44,542 bases of DNA from Pseudomonadota bacterium (GTDB lineage Bacteria > Pseudomonadota > Gammaproteobacteria > Pseudomonadales > Azotimanducaceae): positions 1 through 44,542 of the forward strand of contig JAQBUI010000033.1 in NCBI GenBank assembly GCA_027624035.1, in the 5' to 3' direction. Made by a program: the position numbers and the translations under genes. Of the stretch, positions 1 through 9,460 are shown in pieces; the stretch's first letter is position 1; every line of letters starts with the position of its first letter. Below the pieces are notes generated by a model. The model made no database searches, had not been told where the DNA came from, and saw only the letters and a list, made by a program, of their open reading frames with translations.

Positions 1-137
1 AGGGCTGTTTACAAAAAACGCGCTCAGGGCTGTTTACGTAAAAACACGCTCAGGGCTGTTTACACAAAAACAAGCTCAGGGCTGTTTACACAAAAACAAG
101 CTCAGGGCTGTTTACAAAAAACACGCTCAGGGCTGTT
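1..137. repeat. 25-26 bp tandem repeat array at the 3' end of adk
   Basis: Five consecutive units begin at 1, 26, 52, 78 and 104 (lengths 25, 26, 26, 26, 25), followed by a partial sixth at 129-137. Each reads agggctgttta, then an A-rich stretch, then a cgctc or agctc end. Units 3 and 4 are identical. The last units overlap the adk stop codon (127-129) and its final codons, so the array looks like a tandem expansion of the gene's 3' end or of a repeat that landed there. On the adk mRNA strand each unit carries a U-rich stretch but no hairpin, so a normal intrinsic terminator is not evident. The array probably continues left of the window. Its core, ACAGCCCTGAGCGTG on the minus strand, recurs upstream of rpoE. 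Confidence 0.93.
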
Positions 138-777
138 CGATTGCGGCGCGAATTCGGGCCCAGATTTCCTCGGTCGAGCCGGTTCCATCCACGGTGGCAT
201 AGCGGAGCGACCCGTCCGCCGAGCGCTTCTGATAAAAGGCCACAAGCGGTTCAGTTTGCTCACGGTACACATTGAGCCGTTCCGCGATCGTGGCTTCACG
301 ATCATCATCGCGCTGGATGAGCGGCTCGCCGGTTTCATCGTCAATGCCTTCGCGGGCGGGCGGGTTATACATGACATGGTAAACCCGTCCCGAAGCCACG
401 TGAACACGACGGCCACTCAGCCTTTTGATGATCTCTGATTCAGGCACCTTGATCTCAACCACACAGTCAATATCGATGTGCTGATCCACCAGCGCCTGTG
501 CCTGTGGGATGGTTCTTGGAAAGCCGTCGAATAGATATCCACCGGCGCAGTCATCCTTGGTAATTCGCTCCTTGACGAGGTCGATAATGATCTCATCGGT
601 CACCAGCGCCCCACTGTCCATGACGCTTTTGACCTTCTGACCAAGGGGAGTCCCGGCCCGTGTCGCCTCTCGTAACATATCACCAGTAGAAATCTGGGGG
701 ATACCAAAGTTCTCAACGATGAACTGCGCCTGTGTGCCTTTGCCAGCCCCGGGGGCCCCCAAGAGAATGATTCTCAC
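127..777 (-). CDS. adk: Adenylate kinase
   Basis: This cytosolic enzyme interconverts ATP + AMP and 2 ADP and maintains adenylate balance. The 216-residue length matches long-form bacterial Adk. The P-loop GAPGAGKGT lies at residues 7-15, followed by the AMP-binding segment around STGDMLR and the motif FDGFPRT. A full LID domain (about residues 122-160, GRRVH to RDDD) has no zinc-binding cysteines, which is the usual form in gammaproteobacteria. The ATG start at 777 gives the canonical N-terminus [10 protein letters not shown]. The stop codon falls in the tandem repeat array, so the last residues (EQP) are encoded by repeat-like sequence. It lies 40 bp downstream of relA on the same strand and may be read through from it. 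Confidence 0.98.
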   Translation of the reverse strand: MRIILLGAPGAGKGTQAQFIVENFGIPQISTGDMLREATRAGTPLGQKVKSVMDSGALVTDEIIIDLVKERITKDDCAGGYLFDGFPRTIPQAQALVDQHIDIDCVVEIKVPESEIIKRLSGRRVHVASGRVYHVMYNPPAREGIDDETGEPLIQRDDDREATIAERLNVYREQTEPLVAFYQKRSADGSLRYATVDGTGSTEEIWARIRAAIEQP

Positions 778-817
778 AACGTACTCCTGTCTAATCGGTA
801 AAAGTGTATGGGTACTC

Positions 818-3013
818 TCATATCGCGCGACGGGCAGAGATCACGTTTGGCAACTGACCAATCTGGTCGAGCAGGGTCAACAGCAGATTCAGACTTGATA
901 CCTCAATGACCATCTTCAGCGATACCCTGTTTGTCTCCTTGTCGAATACAGTATAGATGGTCCGAACATTGGTCCGCTCCCGCATCAGGATGCCCGTGAC
1001 ATCATAGAGTAGCCCGGGCCTGTCATAGGCGTTTACTTCAACACTCACGGGGAAGGTGGCGCTGACGTCCTCCTGCCAGTTAAGCCTGATAATCCGCCCG
1101 TACACATCCGCATGCAGTGCCTGCAGGCAGTCCTGCAGATGTACGTGAACCACATTGTCGTCATCGATGACCCCCACGATCGAATCACCGTGCACCGGCC
1201 GGCAACAATCCGAGATGACGTATTTCAGATCACCCAGACCCTCTACAACTGCCCTTTCCTGGCCCTGCTCGTCGAAACCAAGGTCCAGTTGCTGAGCTCT
1301 CAGTTCAATCTCAGACATCTCGGCAGCAAGATCTACAACATCCACGGTAGATACATCACCTGAGCCAATCGCATAGAACAGTTGTGTCGGCGTCGAGAGT
1401 TCGAGTTTTTCTGCAAGCCTGCTGAAATCCAGTTGCTCAATCCCGAGGTGACTCAACTCATCCAGCAGCAGTTTCTTACCTTCGTCGATGTTCTTCTGCT
1501 TCTCTCGCTGACCAAACCACGCGTGGATCTTCGATCGGGCCCTTGAGGTTGTGACGTAACCAAGATGACCATGCAGCCACTCCCGGCGAGGCTCAGCCGT
1601 ATCACCAATGATGACCTCGACCTGATCGCCCGACTTCAGCGGTGTATTGAGCGGCACCACTTGGCCGTTGACCTTGGCACCCCGACACTTGTGCCCGACT
1701 TCAGTGTGCACCCGGTAGGCGAAATCGACAGGCGTTGCCCCGGGGCTCATGTCGATGACGTGCCCGTTCGGGGTATAGACATAGACCCGGTCCATACCAA
1801 CGTTCTCAAGAATCTCCCTGGCCAGGTCCGGGACATCCTGCCAGTCCAGGACCTGCCTCAACCATTCAAGGCGCTCCTCATAGGCACTCGAGGAATCCCC
1901 CCTGGCAACCTTCTTGTAGCGCCAGTGGGAACAGACCCCGAATTCTGCTTCCTCGTGCATTTCCTCCGTTCGGATCTGCACTTCCAGTATCTTCCCCTCC
2001 GGCCCGATCACTGCAGTATGAAGGGATCGATAGCCGTTCTCCTTCGGAGTCGCAATGTAGTCATCAAACTCGTGGGGAATGTTCCGCCACAAGCTGTGTA
2101 CCACACCCAGCGCCCGGTAACAGTCGTCAGAGGTTCCGACCCGGATACGGATAGCGCGGACGTCATATACCTCGGAAAACGCAATGCCCTTGCTGCGCAT
2201 CTTCTTCCAGATGCTGTAGATGTGCTTCGCCCTGCCTTCAAGATGCGCACCAACGCCAACGGATTGAAGCTGCCGGTCCAGTTCCGCGATCACTGAATCG
2301 ATATAGGATTGTCTCGCCGAGCGCTTCTCTGAGAGCAGCGATGCAATCCTCTTGTAGGCATGGGGTTCGAGATACCGGAAGGACAGATCCTCAAGCTCCC
2401 ATTTGAGGGAACCGATGCCCAGCCGATGCGCCAGTGGGGCGTAGATTTCAAAGACTTCACGAGCCAGTGTCAATTGATGCTGTGGTGAACGAAGGCGATT
2501 GGCGCGAATAGCGGCGGTCCGTTCTGCCAGCTTGATCAGCAACACGCGGACGTCATCGACGACGGCCACCAGCATACGTTTGGCTTGCTCAAGCTGATCT
2601 TTACGCTGACCCAGGACCGGCTTGCGCTCGCCAAATCGGATATTGCTGATAGCAGCCATACGGAGCACGCCTTCGACCAGAACGGCGACTTCATCACCAC
2701 ACTGTTTACGGACATGGTTCAACGTGATCTGGTTCTCGCGAACGGCACGATAGATCACGGCAGCCTTGATGCCAGCCTCATTCACCCGAAGGTCACCCAG
2801 GATATCCGCAATCTCGAGGCCCATGGCAAAGCTACGGGATGACGTACCATCAGTTGACGTCGCCTTCCACTCTGCCCGCTCCGACAGCTCGCAGACCTTC
2901 CTCACACGGGAGAGATCGATCTCCGGGTTTCTTTCCGAGAGTTTCCTCAGCCAGGTCTCGAGGTCAATGGACCCATCGGCTGTGAGCAAGGTGTCTTGCT
3001 TTACTTTTACCAT
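818..3013 (-). CDS. relA: (p)ppGpp synthetase RelA
   Basis: This is the ribosome-associated stringent-response synthetase, which transfers pyrophosphate from ATP to GTP/GDP when uncharged tRNA is present. The 731-residue protein has the RelA order: a degenerate HD region (no HD pair; [12 protein letters not shown] replaces the catalytic hydrolase motif), a synthetase domain, then TGS (about 400-460, [28 protein letters not shown]), a zinc-finger-like CCRPVHGD segment and a C-terminal ACT domain. The synthetase substrate loop reads EFDD, the EXDD signature of monofunctional RelA, rather than the RXKD of SpoT-type bifunctional enzymes. It follows rlmD by 18 bp, the common rlmD-relA arrangement, so the two are probably co-transcribed. 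Confidence 0.97.
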   Translation of the reverse strand: MVKVKQDTLLTADGSIDLETWLRKLSERNPEIDLSRVRKVCELSERAEWKATSTDGTSSRSFAMGLEIADILGDLRVNEAGIKAAVIYRAVRENQITLNHVRKQCGDEVAVLVEGVLRMAAISNIRFGERKPVLGQRKDQLEQAKRMLVAVVDDVRVLLIKLAERTAAIRANRLRSPQHQLTLAREVFEIYAPLAHRLGIGSLKWELEDLSFRYLEPHAYKRIASLLSEKRSARQSYIDSVIAELDRQLQSVGVGAHLEGRAKHIYSIWKKMRSKGIAFSEVYDVRAIRIRVGTSDDCYRALGVVHSLWRNIPHEFDDYIATPKENGYRSLHTAVIGPEGKILEVQIRTEEMHEEAEFGVCSHWRYKKVARGDSSSAYEERLEWLRQVLDWQDVPDLAREILENVGMDRVYVYTPNGHVIDMSPGATPVDFAYRVHTEVGHKCRGAKVNGQVVPLNTPLKSGDQVEVIIGDTAEPRREWLHGHLGYVTTSRARSKIHAWFGQREKQKNIDEGKKLLLDELSHLGIEQLDFSRLAEKLELSTPTQLFYAIGSGDVSTVDVVDLAAEMSEIELRAQQLDLGFDEQGQERAVVEGLGDLKYVISDCCRPVHGDSIVGVIDDDNVVHVHLQDCLQALHADVYGRIIRLNWQEDVSATFPVSVEVNAYDRPGLLYDVTGILMRERTNVRTIYTVFDKETNRVSLKMVIEVSSLNLLLTLLDQIGQLPNVISARRAI

Positions 3014-3031
3014 ATGAAGTCGTACTTCAAT

Positions 3032-4321
3032 TTAGCGACAAAACAGTGCAATGGATTCAATATGGGTCGTATGGGGGAACATATCAATGACGCCAGCCCT
3101 CGCGAATTGAAACCCACCCTCACCCTTCAGTATGGCGGCATCCCTCGCCAGGGTGTCTGGATTACAGGAAACGTACACTACCCTTCTCACCTCTGACGCT
3201 GCAAGGGTTTTCACCAGGCGCTCCGCGCCACTTCTGGGCGGATCAATCAGTACGGAGTCAAACGGCTCCGACTCGAGCAAATCCGCCAACGACGCCTCGA
3301 ACAGATCACGTGTATGGAATTCGACATTCCTGATGCCATTTTGTTGCGCATTGTAGCGCGCCCTTTGCACGCTCTCATCGCTACCTTCAATACCCACCAC
3401 CCGTGCACAGTGGTTCGACAAAGGCAGTGAGAAGTTACCAATGCCGCAGAATGCATCGAGTACCCTGTGGGAAGGCGACAGTTCCAGCAGACTGATCGCA
3501 AGGCGAACCATGGCTTCGTTGATCTCGTGATTCACCTGGGTAAAGTCGAGCGGCTTGAAGTAGAACCTGAGGCCCTCGGCCGGAAGATCATAGTACAGCA
3601 GCGGGTAGACGCGTTCCGGGTCAAGGGGGGAAATCGTGTCCACGCCCCCGGACTGAAGGTATATGTCCGCTCCGGTCCTGCCCGCAAATCCCGCCAGTAG
3701 CGTCTGGTCCGCCTGACTGAGGGTGGACATATGCCTGATCACGAGCGCAAAGCCGGCATCGCCAACGGCGACCTCAATCTGCGGAATATCTTCCGGTGCA
3801 GTGAGTTCACCGATGACCTCAGACAGCGGGACAAGCAGACTCCCGACGGGCTCGCGCAATACCTTGCAGAGGTCGGTCTCTGCAACGAAGCGGCTCATTT
3901 TCTCACGAAAGCCCACCAGCACCCGCTGCTTTCGGGCCACATAGCGTACGCTCAGCCTCGCCTTGGCGCGATACCCGAATTGTCGTCCAAGCAGCGGTGG
4001 CAGAAGCTCATCCGGCGGTACATCAAACCCTGCAAGCCATCTTTTCTGCTTGAACGCCACCTGGGCGTCACGGCCCAGATGCTGCAAACTGCAACCGCCA
4101 CAAATATCCGCCACTGCACACTCAGGAACGACCCGATCACTGGACGCCACGGCAATATTCTGGAGCCGACTAAAGGTTCGCTTTTTCTTTCGAGTGAACG
4201 GGACCGCCGTCACCTGCTCACCGGGAAGGGCACTCAGCACTGCCAGCCTGCCATCTTCAGTCAGGCCGTAGCCATCGGGATGCAGCTGCGATATCAGCGC
4301 TGAAACAGGCTCTCGATTCAA
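3032..4321 (-). CDS. rlmD: 23S rRNA (uracil-C5)-methyltransferase RlmD
   Basis: This SAM-dependent enzyme makes 5-methyluridine at position 1939 (E. coli numbering) of 23S rRNA. The order is an N-terminal TRAM domain (residues 1-60, GYGLTEDGRLAVLSALPGE), an iron-sulfur cysteine cluster (C at AVADIC, GGC, and a later ETDLC), and a C-terminal methyltransferase fold with VLDAFCGIGNFSLPLS as SAM motif I, DPPRSGAE, and the catalytic nucleophile motif VSCNPDTLARD. The 429 residues are normal for RlmD. It lies between cysM and relA, as in Pseudomonas. The 111-bp gap to cysM holds no clear gene. Confidence 0.96.
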   Translation of the reverse strand: MNREPVSALISQLHPDGYGLTEDGRLAVLSALPGEQVTAVPFTRKKKRTFSRLQNIAVASSDRVVPECAVADICGGCSLQHLGRDAQVAFKQKRWLAGFDVPPDELLPPLLGRQFGYRAKARLSVRYVARKQRVLVGFREKMSRFVAETDLCKVLREPVGSLLVPLSEVIGELTAPEDIPQIEVAVGDAGFALVIRHMSTLSQADQTLLAGFAGRTGADIYLQSGGVDTISPLDPERVYPLLYYDLPAEGLRFYFKPLDFTQVNHEINEAMVRLAISLLELSPSHRVLDAFCGIGNFSLPLSNHCARVVGIEGSDESVQRARYNAQQNGIRNVEFHTRDLFEASLADLLESEPFDSVLIDPPRSGAERLVKTLAASEVRRVVYVSCNPDTLARDAAILKGEGGFQFARAGVIDMFPHTTHIESIALFCR

Positions 4322-4432
4322 GCTATTCTGCCTGACACCGACCCTCGTCGGGAATCGATTCGATTGATCAGGTTCATGGGCTGGTTCCCTCTGACAATTC
4401 TACTTGGCCGTAAAGGACGCTGCCGCATCCGG

Positions 4433-5335
4433 CTATTGTGGTGCAAACAGGCCCGTGGACAGATATCGATCGCCACGATCACAGATGATGGCAACGATCG
4501 TCGCGTTCTCAACCTGTTCACTGATGCGAAGCGCCGCAGCGACTGCGCCACCAGAGGACACACCTGCAAAGATCCCTTCCACTCTGGCCAGCTGACGCAT
4601 GGTCTCTTCCGCCTCGGACTGCTCAATATCGATGACCCGATCCACCAGAGTGCCGTCATAGATTTTAGGAAGGTACTCCGAGGGCCAGCGTCGAATACCG
4701 GGAATCGCAGAACCCTCCACGGGTTGAAGACCAATAATCTCGACCTCCGGCTTGGCCTGCCTTAGAAATCGGGACACTCCCATGATGGTGCCTGTCGTAC
4801 CCATAGAACTGATGAAATGCGTGATCTCACCATGGGTCTGATCGAGTATCTCCGGCCCTGTACCCTCATAGTGGGACAGAGGATTGTCCGGGTTGGCAAA
4901 CTGATCAAGAACTTTTCCCTTGCCCTGCGCCTGCATGCTCTCGGCCAGGTCCCGGGCGCCCTCCATGCCTTGTTCCTGGCTGACCATAATCAACTCCGCA
5001 CCATAGGCAGTCATCGCAGCCTTGCGTTCATCGCTCATGTGGGCTGGCATGATCAGTTTCATTTGATAGCCTTTTATCGCCGCAACCATCGCGAGGGCGA
5101 TGCCGGTATTACCACTGGTCGCCTCAATCAACGTATCTCCCGGAGAGATGTCGCCCCGCGCCTCGGCCCGCTCGATCATCGAAAGTGCCGGTCTGTCCTT
5201 GACGGAACCGGCCGGATTGTTGCCCTCAAGTTTGACCAGCACATGATTGCTGGTTTCACCGGGAAGGCGCTGCAAGCGAACGAGCGGCGTCTGGCCAATG
5301 AAGTGCTCGATGCTCGGATAAGGGGTACGATTCAT
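4433..5335 (-). CDS. cysM: Cysteine synthase B (O-acetylserine sulfhydrylase)
   Basis: This PLP enzyme makes L-cysteine from O-acetylserine and sulfide; the CysM isoform can also use thiosulfate. The PLP lysine lies in the motif NNPAGSVKDRPA (about residues 39-50). The substrate loop is EATSGNTGIALA, the phosphate-binding stretch SSMGTTGTIMGV, and the PLP ring contact GVSSGGAVAAA near the C-terminus. The 300-residue length and the RRWPSEYLPKIYD segment are typical of CysM rather than CysK. The ATG start at 5335 lies 71 bp from the ATG of the divergent barA-like gene, so the two must share a control region. Confidence 0.96.
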   Translation of the reverse strand: MNRTPYPSIEHFIGQTPLVRLQRLPGETSNHVLVKLEGNNPAGSVKDRPALSMIERAEARGDISPGDTLIEATSGNTGIALAMVAAIKGYQMKLIMPAHMSDERKAAMTAYGAELIMVSQEQGMEGARDLAESMQAQGKGKVLDQFANPDNPLSHYEGTGPEILDQTHGEITHFISSMGTTGTIMGVSRFLRQAKPEVEIIGLQPVEGSAIPGIRRWPSEYLPKIYDGTLVDRVIDIEQSEAEETMRQLARVEGIFAGVSSGGAVAAALRISEQVENATIVAIICDRGDRYLSTGLFAPQ

Positions 5336-5339
5336 GACG

Positions 5340-5370
5340 TTGAGGCGTTTTTGTCAGGAGTGCCTATAAT
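5340..5370 (+). promoter_or_regulatory. Putative sigma-70 promoter for the barA-like gene
   Basis: A perfect TATAAT occurs at 5365-5370, 36 bp before the ATG at 5407. The best -35 candidate is TTGAGG at 5340-5345, with a long 19-bp spacer. The intergenic region separates divergent genes, so some promoter must be here. The TATAATAT block is nearly self-complementary and could also provide a -10 for cysM on the opposite strand. Confidence 0.4.
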
Positions 5371-5406
5371 ATCAGCTTCAGGGATGCAAAACTGCCCGTG
5401 GGGCAC

Positions 5407-7479
5407 ATGAGGAAACTCCGAAACCAATTGCTGCTGCTGATCTGGCTTCCCGTCATCGTGGTCGCGGGCTGGCTGCTGGGCGATATCATTGCCATGCCAT
5501 CGATAGCGGGCATCAATGACTGGATTGCACTCGCCCTCGTGGTTCTGGTCGCAGCAGGCTCCACGTTTATCATCAATAACAGGGTGTTTTCACATCTCGA
5601 AGATATGAGTCGGGACCTAATCGATGGACATCCACCACGAATTGATGGCGCCCTGACCGAAATTGCTGCTGCGATGGCAGCGTCCCGCAACACAATTGAG
5701 TCTGACTATCGTGCACAACTTGCCGTGTTACAGGACGAGAACAAACGTATGTCCCGGCGGTTGACCCTGTCGGAACGAGACCATCAGCAGTCAAATGCTG
5801 CTGCAGCGCAACGGACCGAACAGGCCGGGCGGGACCGGGAATTCGTCACGGAGGTACACTTTCTCTGCAAAACCGAGCTCCAGGCGATCATTGGTCTCGT
5901 CAACAGGGTTGGCAATGATCCGGAAGATACGGGATTGCTGGCCGAACTCGCCCACCGTACCGAACAGCTTCAGTTCATGCTCGGCGAAACCAGCCACCGG
6001 CCCGTACCTCAGGCAAAACGCATTTGCAATGCCAGAGTTGTCATTGATGAGATCCTGGAACTCATTCATCCCATCGCGCTCGATCTCGATACTGATGTTC
6101 AGCCTTTTGTCAGCGAGTCTGTACCTGATACGGTCTATCTTGCAGAGGCCCAGTTCAGGTCCCTTTTGTTCAACTTCCTGCTCTACCGTATCAACCACAC
6201 GAACCAGCGGATTCTTCGCCTGACCGTGAACTACACCGCCGACGAAGAACTCGAACTGACCCTTGAAGAACCTCACACCACCGATATCCCCCCACCGTAT
6301 CGCCTTGCACAAATCATGGCTGAGGTCGGTCTGACAGCCGCATACGATCGTCTGAAAATCCTCTCCCGCAAACACAGCCAGGCGAGGGAGTTCCCCGGCC
6401 AGGGCGTCACCGCGATCATCGTCGCCAACAACGACATACAGCGAGACAGCATCGGCATGCGGCTTCACCAGCTAGGGGTTAAAATCACGACCGACTACAA
6501 ATCGCCGGACCTTTCGGTCTGCTTCGTCACCGACGAGGCCAGTGATACATTCCGCGCCATTGCCCAATATCTGTCGCCACGGGTCGTCATTTTTCAGTTG
6601 AACAATGGCAACGTGTACAACCTGCCCAACTGGATCGGGCTCGGCTACCCGGTCAACCAGCAACAACTCCTTGAGCAACTAAGAGACCTTAGAACCAGAG
6701 GCAGCGACCCTCTGACCCCAAGGCGGGTGCTTGCCGTGGATGACAGTCGGCCCAATCTTCAGTTGCTGGTACTGCAACTCGAAGAAGTCGGACACGACGT
6801 TGCGACCGCAAAAAACGGACGCGAAGCAGTTGACCGGTGTATCGACGAACCATTCGACCTGGTCTTCATGGACGTACAGATGCCGGAATGCGACGGCATT
6901 GAGGCAACCCGGCAGATACGTGCTCGTGCCAAACAGCAGCCGAGAATCATCGGGCTCACGGCCCACGTCAGCCACGAAGAACGCGAATCCTGCCTCGCCG
7001 CCGGAATGGACGAGGTCATCGTCAAACCTGCACGCATGTCTGCAATCGAGGAGATCTCCCGGGGTACACGACGTGAAGCACGTCCGCCAATCGCTGTGGG
7101 CAAGAACATTGATGACAGACTGTTTGATCTTGAACTGTCTCTTGCTGCCGCCAACCAACGGGCAGAACTGGCCGCTGAACTATTGACCCTGCTGATCGCC
7201 AATCTGCCTGCGGATCAGCAGGCGATCAATGATGCCTTCAAGCAGGGCGACACCCAGGCATTGCGAGATGCGGTTCACAAGCTGATGGGTGCAGTTCGTT
7301 ATTGCGGCGTACCCAGGCTGAATCAGGCCGTCGAAAGAGTGGAGACGATCATCAAGTCGGGCCCCGGCCCAGACGTGGGCAGAGCGTTGAATGTACTAAA
7401 CGGTGAGGTCAGTTCACTCATGCTGTGGAGCGAGGACAATCCGGACCCCTTTGATACCCGGGAAGCCTGGATGAGTTAG
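5407..7479 (+). CDS. BarA/GacS-type hybrid sensor with degenerate kinase core, REC and HPt domains
   Basis: The position divergent from cysM-rlmD-relA and the domain order identify a BarA/GacS homologue, which normally phosphorylates UvrY/GacA to drive the Csr/Rsm small RNAs. Numbering from the ATG at 5407 (690 residues; a GTG at 5398 is an alternative): two membrane helices at about 8-28 and 38-57 with almost no periplasmic domain, a coiled-coil stretch, a dimerisation-helix relic, an ATPase relic, a linker that may be a decayed receiver, an intact receiver (acidic pair D445/D446, phospho-acceptor D489 in FMDVQMPECDG, T518, K540) and an HPt domain (H624 in AVHKLMGAVRYCGVPRL). The H-box aligns as VHFLCKTEL where SHEIRTPL is expected, so the phospho-histidine position is Phe152. 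The N-box has lost its second Asn (Tyr260) and no DxGxG motif is visible. It probably cannot autophosphorylate. Confidence 0.85.
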   Translation: MRKLRNQLLLLIWLPVIVVAGWLLGDIIAMPSIAGINDWIALALVVLVAAGSTFIINNRVFSHLEDMSRDLIDGHPPRIDGALTEIAAAMAASRNTIESDYRAQLAVLQDENKRMSRRLTLSERDHQQSNAAAAQRTEQAGRDREFVTEVHFLCKTELQAIIGLVNRVGNDPEDTGLLAELAHRTEQLQFMLGETSHRPVPQAKRICNARVVIDEILELIHPIALDLDTDVQPFVSESVPDTVYLAEAQFRSLLFNFLLYRINHTNQRILRLTVNYTADEELELTLEEPHTTDIPPPYRLAQIMAEVGLTAAYDRLKILSRKHSQAREFPGQGVTAIIVANNDIQRDSIGMRLHQLGVKITTDYKSPDLSVCFVTDEASDTFRAIAQYLSPRVVIFQLNNGNVYNLPNWIGLGYPVNQQQLLEQLRDLRTRGSDPLTPRRVLAVDDSRPNLQLLVLQLEEVGHDVATAKNGREAVDRCIDEPFDLVFMDVQMPECDGIEATRQIRARAKQQPRIIGLTAHVSHEERESCLAAGMDEVIVKPARMSAIEEISRGTRREARPPIAVGKNIDDRLFDLELSLAAANQRAELAAELLTLLIANLPADQQAINDAFKQGDTQALRDAVHKLMGAVRYCGVPRLNQAVERVETIIKSGPGPDVGRALNVLNGEVSSLMLWSEDNPDPFDTREAWMS

Positions 7480-7498
7480 GGAAACGAGGAACGTCCCC

Positions 7499-7882
7499 TT
7501 ATGCCTCGGAATCGGCGACCGCCTGGGCGATCGCCATGTCCTTCTCGTCAGCGATGCTCACCCACACAAGGCTGATATCCAGTTCGCCAGCTCGATGTGC
7601 CGAGGCCCCTGTCAATTCTACCCGCGGGGCACCTCCCGGTTCCCGCAGAACTTCGATCGTTCGAAAATGGACCCCAAGCCGCATCCCGGTGCCCAGGGCC
7701 TTGGACACGGCCTCCTTGGCAGCAAACTGGCGGGCCAGAAAGGCCGGATCAGTCAGCCGGTCGACGTACACAGACTGCTCCCGCAGGCTCAGTATTCGCG
7801 CCGCAAAACGCGTGCCCCATCTGGCAACCGCACGGCGAATCCTCGGGGTTGAAACAATGTCTACACCTACCCCCCTGATCAT
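7499..7882 (-). CDS. acpS: Holo-[acyl-carrier-protein] synthase
   Basis: AcpS transfers 4'-phosphopantetheine from CoA to apo-ACP, activating fatty acid synthesis. The 127-residue protein opens with GVGVDIVSTPRI, whose Asp binds Mg2+, and has the second signature FLARQFAAKEAVSKALGTG, with the catalytic Glu-Ala-Lys region. The C-terminus WVSIADEKDMAIAQAV corresponds to the usual SISHE/D strand, here IADEKDMA rather than SHD. The ATG (7882) overlaps the recO stop by 4 bp (ATGA), implying translational coupling. In most gammaproteobacteria pdxJ lies between recO and acpS; here it is missing. It converges with the barA-like gene 19 bp away. Confidence 0.95.
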   Translation of the reverse strand: MIRGVGVDIVSTPRIRRAVARWGTRFAARILSLREQSVYVDRLTDPAFLARQFAAKEAVSKALGTGMRLGVHFRTIEVLREPGGAPRVELTGASAHRAGELDISLVWVSIADEKDMAIAQAVADSEA

Positions 7883-8583
7883 GATGGCCGACCTGCAAAC
7901 AGCGCCCTGCTGTGGAGCACCTTGCCACCCAACAGCCGGTCAATGGAGCGCCTGATGATCTGTCTTGCGACTTTTTCCGCCGCTTCATCCATTCGCCCTT
8001 CGGCGATGGCGAGCAAATGTCTTCCCCCGTACCCCGGCTGCTGTGCAGCTTCATCAAGCACGCTGAATCCCTCGTCCGCTACAAATCCGTAATGGCGCGT
8101 CTCGTCAACGGGCGCGCCACTTTGAACATCAACATCAAACGAAATGCCATAGCCGAGTTCAGACAATAACAGAAGCTCAAACTCACGCAGTGACAGCAGC
8201 GAAAACTGCGTCTCCTGCAGTTGCGCGATCAGCGCTTCATACCGATCGAAAAGCAATTCCATAGGATCGAAACGCCCCATCAAACGGTACAGGAGTTCAT
8301 TGACATAGAGCCCGATCAGCAGGTTGCGCGCCTGCAACTGGTAGGGCCTGCCGTCGGGCTCTACTTTGCCGGCAGTACGTAATTCGCCGCGCCCGTAAAA
8401 TGACATCAGGAGCGGTGTGAATGGTTGAAACCGCCCCCCATGCTTGCCTCTTGCACCACGGGCCACGGCCGAGAAGCGGCCCTCCCGGCGCGTAAAGACA
8501 TCGACCAGGACGCTGGTATCGCGATATTTTCGAGCATGCAGGATGAAACCACGCTGCAACGTTACGGCAGTTTCATTCTTCAT
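7879..8583 (-). CDS. recO: DNA repair protein RecO
   Basis: RecO works with RecR (and RecF) to load RecA on SSB-coated single-stranded DNA in gap repair. The 234-residue protein starts with the OB-fold domain (about 1-80: [38 protein letters not shown]), followed by the helical C-terminal domain ([20 protein letters not shown], then [18 protein letters not shown]). No zinc-finger cysteines are seen, as is normal for this class. It overlaps era by 11 bp upstream and acpS by 4 bp downstream, so it is inside a tightly packed operon. Confidence 0.95.
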   Translation of the reverse strand: MKNETAVTLQRGFILHARKYRDTSVLVDVFTRREGRFSAVARGARGKHGGRFQPFTPLLMSFYGRGELRTAGKVEPDGRPYQLQARNLLIGLYVNELLYRLMGRFDPMELLFDRYEALIAQLQETQFSLLSLREFELLLLSELGYGISFDVDVQSGAPVDETRHYGFVADEGFSVLDEAAQQPGYGGRHLLAIAEGRMDEAAEKVARQIIRRSIDRLLGGKVLHSRALFAGRPS

Positions 8584-9460
8584 AGCCCAGACTCTTCAGG
8601 GCGCGCTCATCGTCTGACCAGCCCGACCTGACCTTGACCCAGGTTCGCAGCATGACGGGCCGTCCCATCAGCGCTTCCATGTCCCTTCGTGCATCGGTAC
8701 CAATCTGTTTGAGACGGGCGCCCTTGCCACCAATGATGATGGCCTTCTGGCCCGCCCGTTCCACAAAGATAGTCGCATCAACCATGGTGACTTCAGGCTC
8801 ATCAACAAAGCGGTCGATCTGGATGGTGACGGCATAGGGCAGCTCTGCCCCCAGCAGACGCATCACCTTCTCGCGAATAATCTCAGACACCAGAAACCGT
8901 TCGCTTCGATCCGTGACCTGATCTGTGGGGAAATAAAACGGCCCCTCGGGCAGACGTTCGGTGATGAGCCTCTCCAAAACATCCGTATTGTTCCCCGTGA
9001 GCGCCGAGCAGGGCACGAGTTCCGCATCCGGCAGCTTCGTCGCCAGCCGCGACAGCGCCGGCAACAGGTCATGCTTTTTCTCCAGCGAATCGATCTTGTT
9101 CACGGCCACCAGCAAATGCCCCCGAAACCCTGACAACGCATCCGCGACCAGTTGGTCATCAGACTTCCACGCGGTTCGGTCAATCATGAACACGATGACA
9201 TCAACATCGCGTATCGCCGCGAGTGCGCTACGGTTCATATATCGATTGATGGCGCGCCGATCATCACCGTGAATGCCCGGCGTGTCGACATACAAGATCT
9301 GATCGTCGCCCGCCGTCTTGATGCCAAGCAACTGATGACGAGTCGTCTGGGGCTTTCTTGAGGTGATACTGACTTTCTGGCCCAGCAGACGATTGAGCAA
9401 TGTGGATTTACCGACGTTGGGACGGCCGACGATGGCGACGTAACCACAACGGGTGGTCAC
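8573..9460 (-). CDS. era: GTPase Era
   Basis: Era binds the 3' end of 16S rRNA and monitors 30S subunit maturation. In 295 residues the G1 motif GRPNVGKST is at 12-20, the switch region [12 protein letters not shown] follows, the G3 motif is DTPG ([19 protein letters not shown]), and G4 is NKID ([14 protein letters not shown]). The C-terminal KH domain contains [21 protein letters not shown], the RNA-binding GxxG loop. The start is GTG at 9460, whose GTGA overlaps the rnc stop by 4 bp. The rnc-era-recO order is conserved across proteobacteria. Confidence 0.97.
   Translation of the reverse strand: MTTRCGYVAIVGRPNVGKSTLLNRLLGQKVSITSRKPQTTRHQLLGIKTAGDDQILYVDTPGIHGDDRRAINRYMNRSALAAIRDVDVIVFMIDRTAWKSDDQLVADALSGFRGHLLVAVNKIDSLEKKHDLLPALSRLATKLPDAELVPCSALTGNNTDVLERLITERLPEGPFYFPTDQVTDRSERFLVSEIIREKVMRLLGAELPYAVTIQIDRFVDEPEVTMVDATIFVERAGQKAIIIGGKGARLKQIGTDARRDMEALMGRPVMLRTWVKVRSGWSDDERALKSLGYEE

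Noticed and set aside
1..137. CRISPR-like array at the window start
   Set aside because: Units are directly abutting with no unique spacers, A-rich, and no cas genes are nearby.
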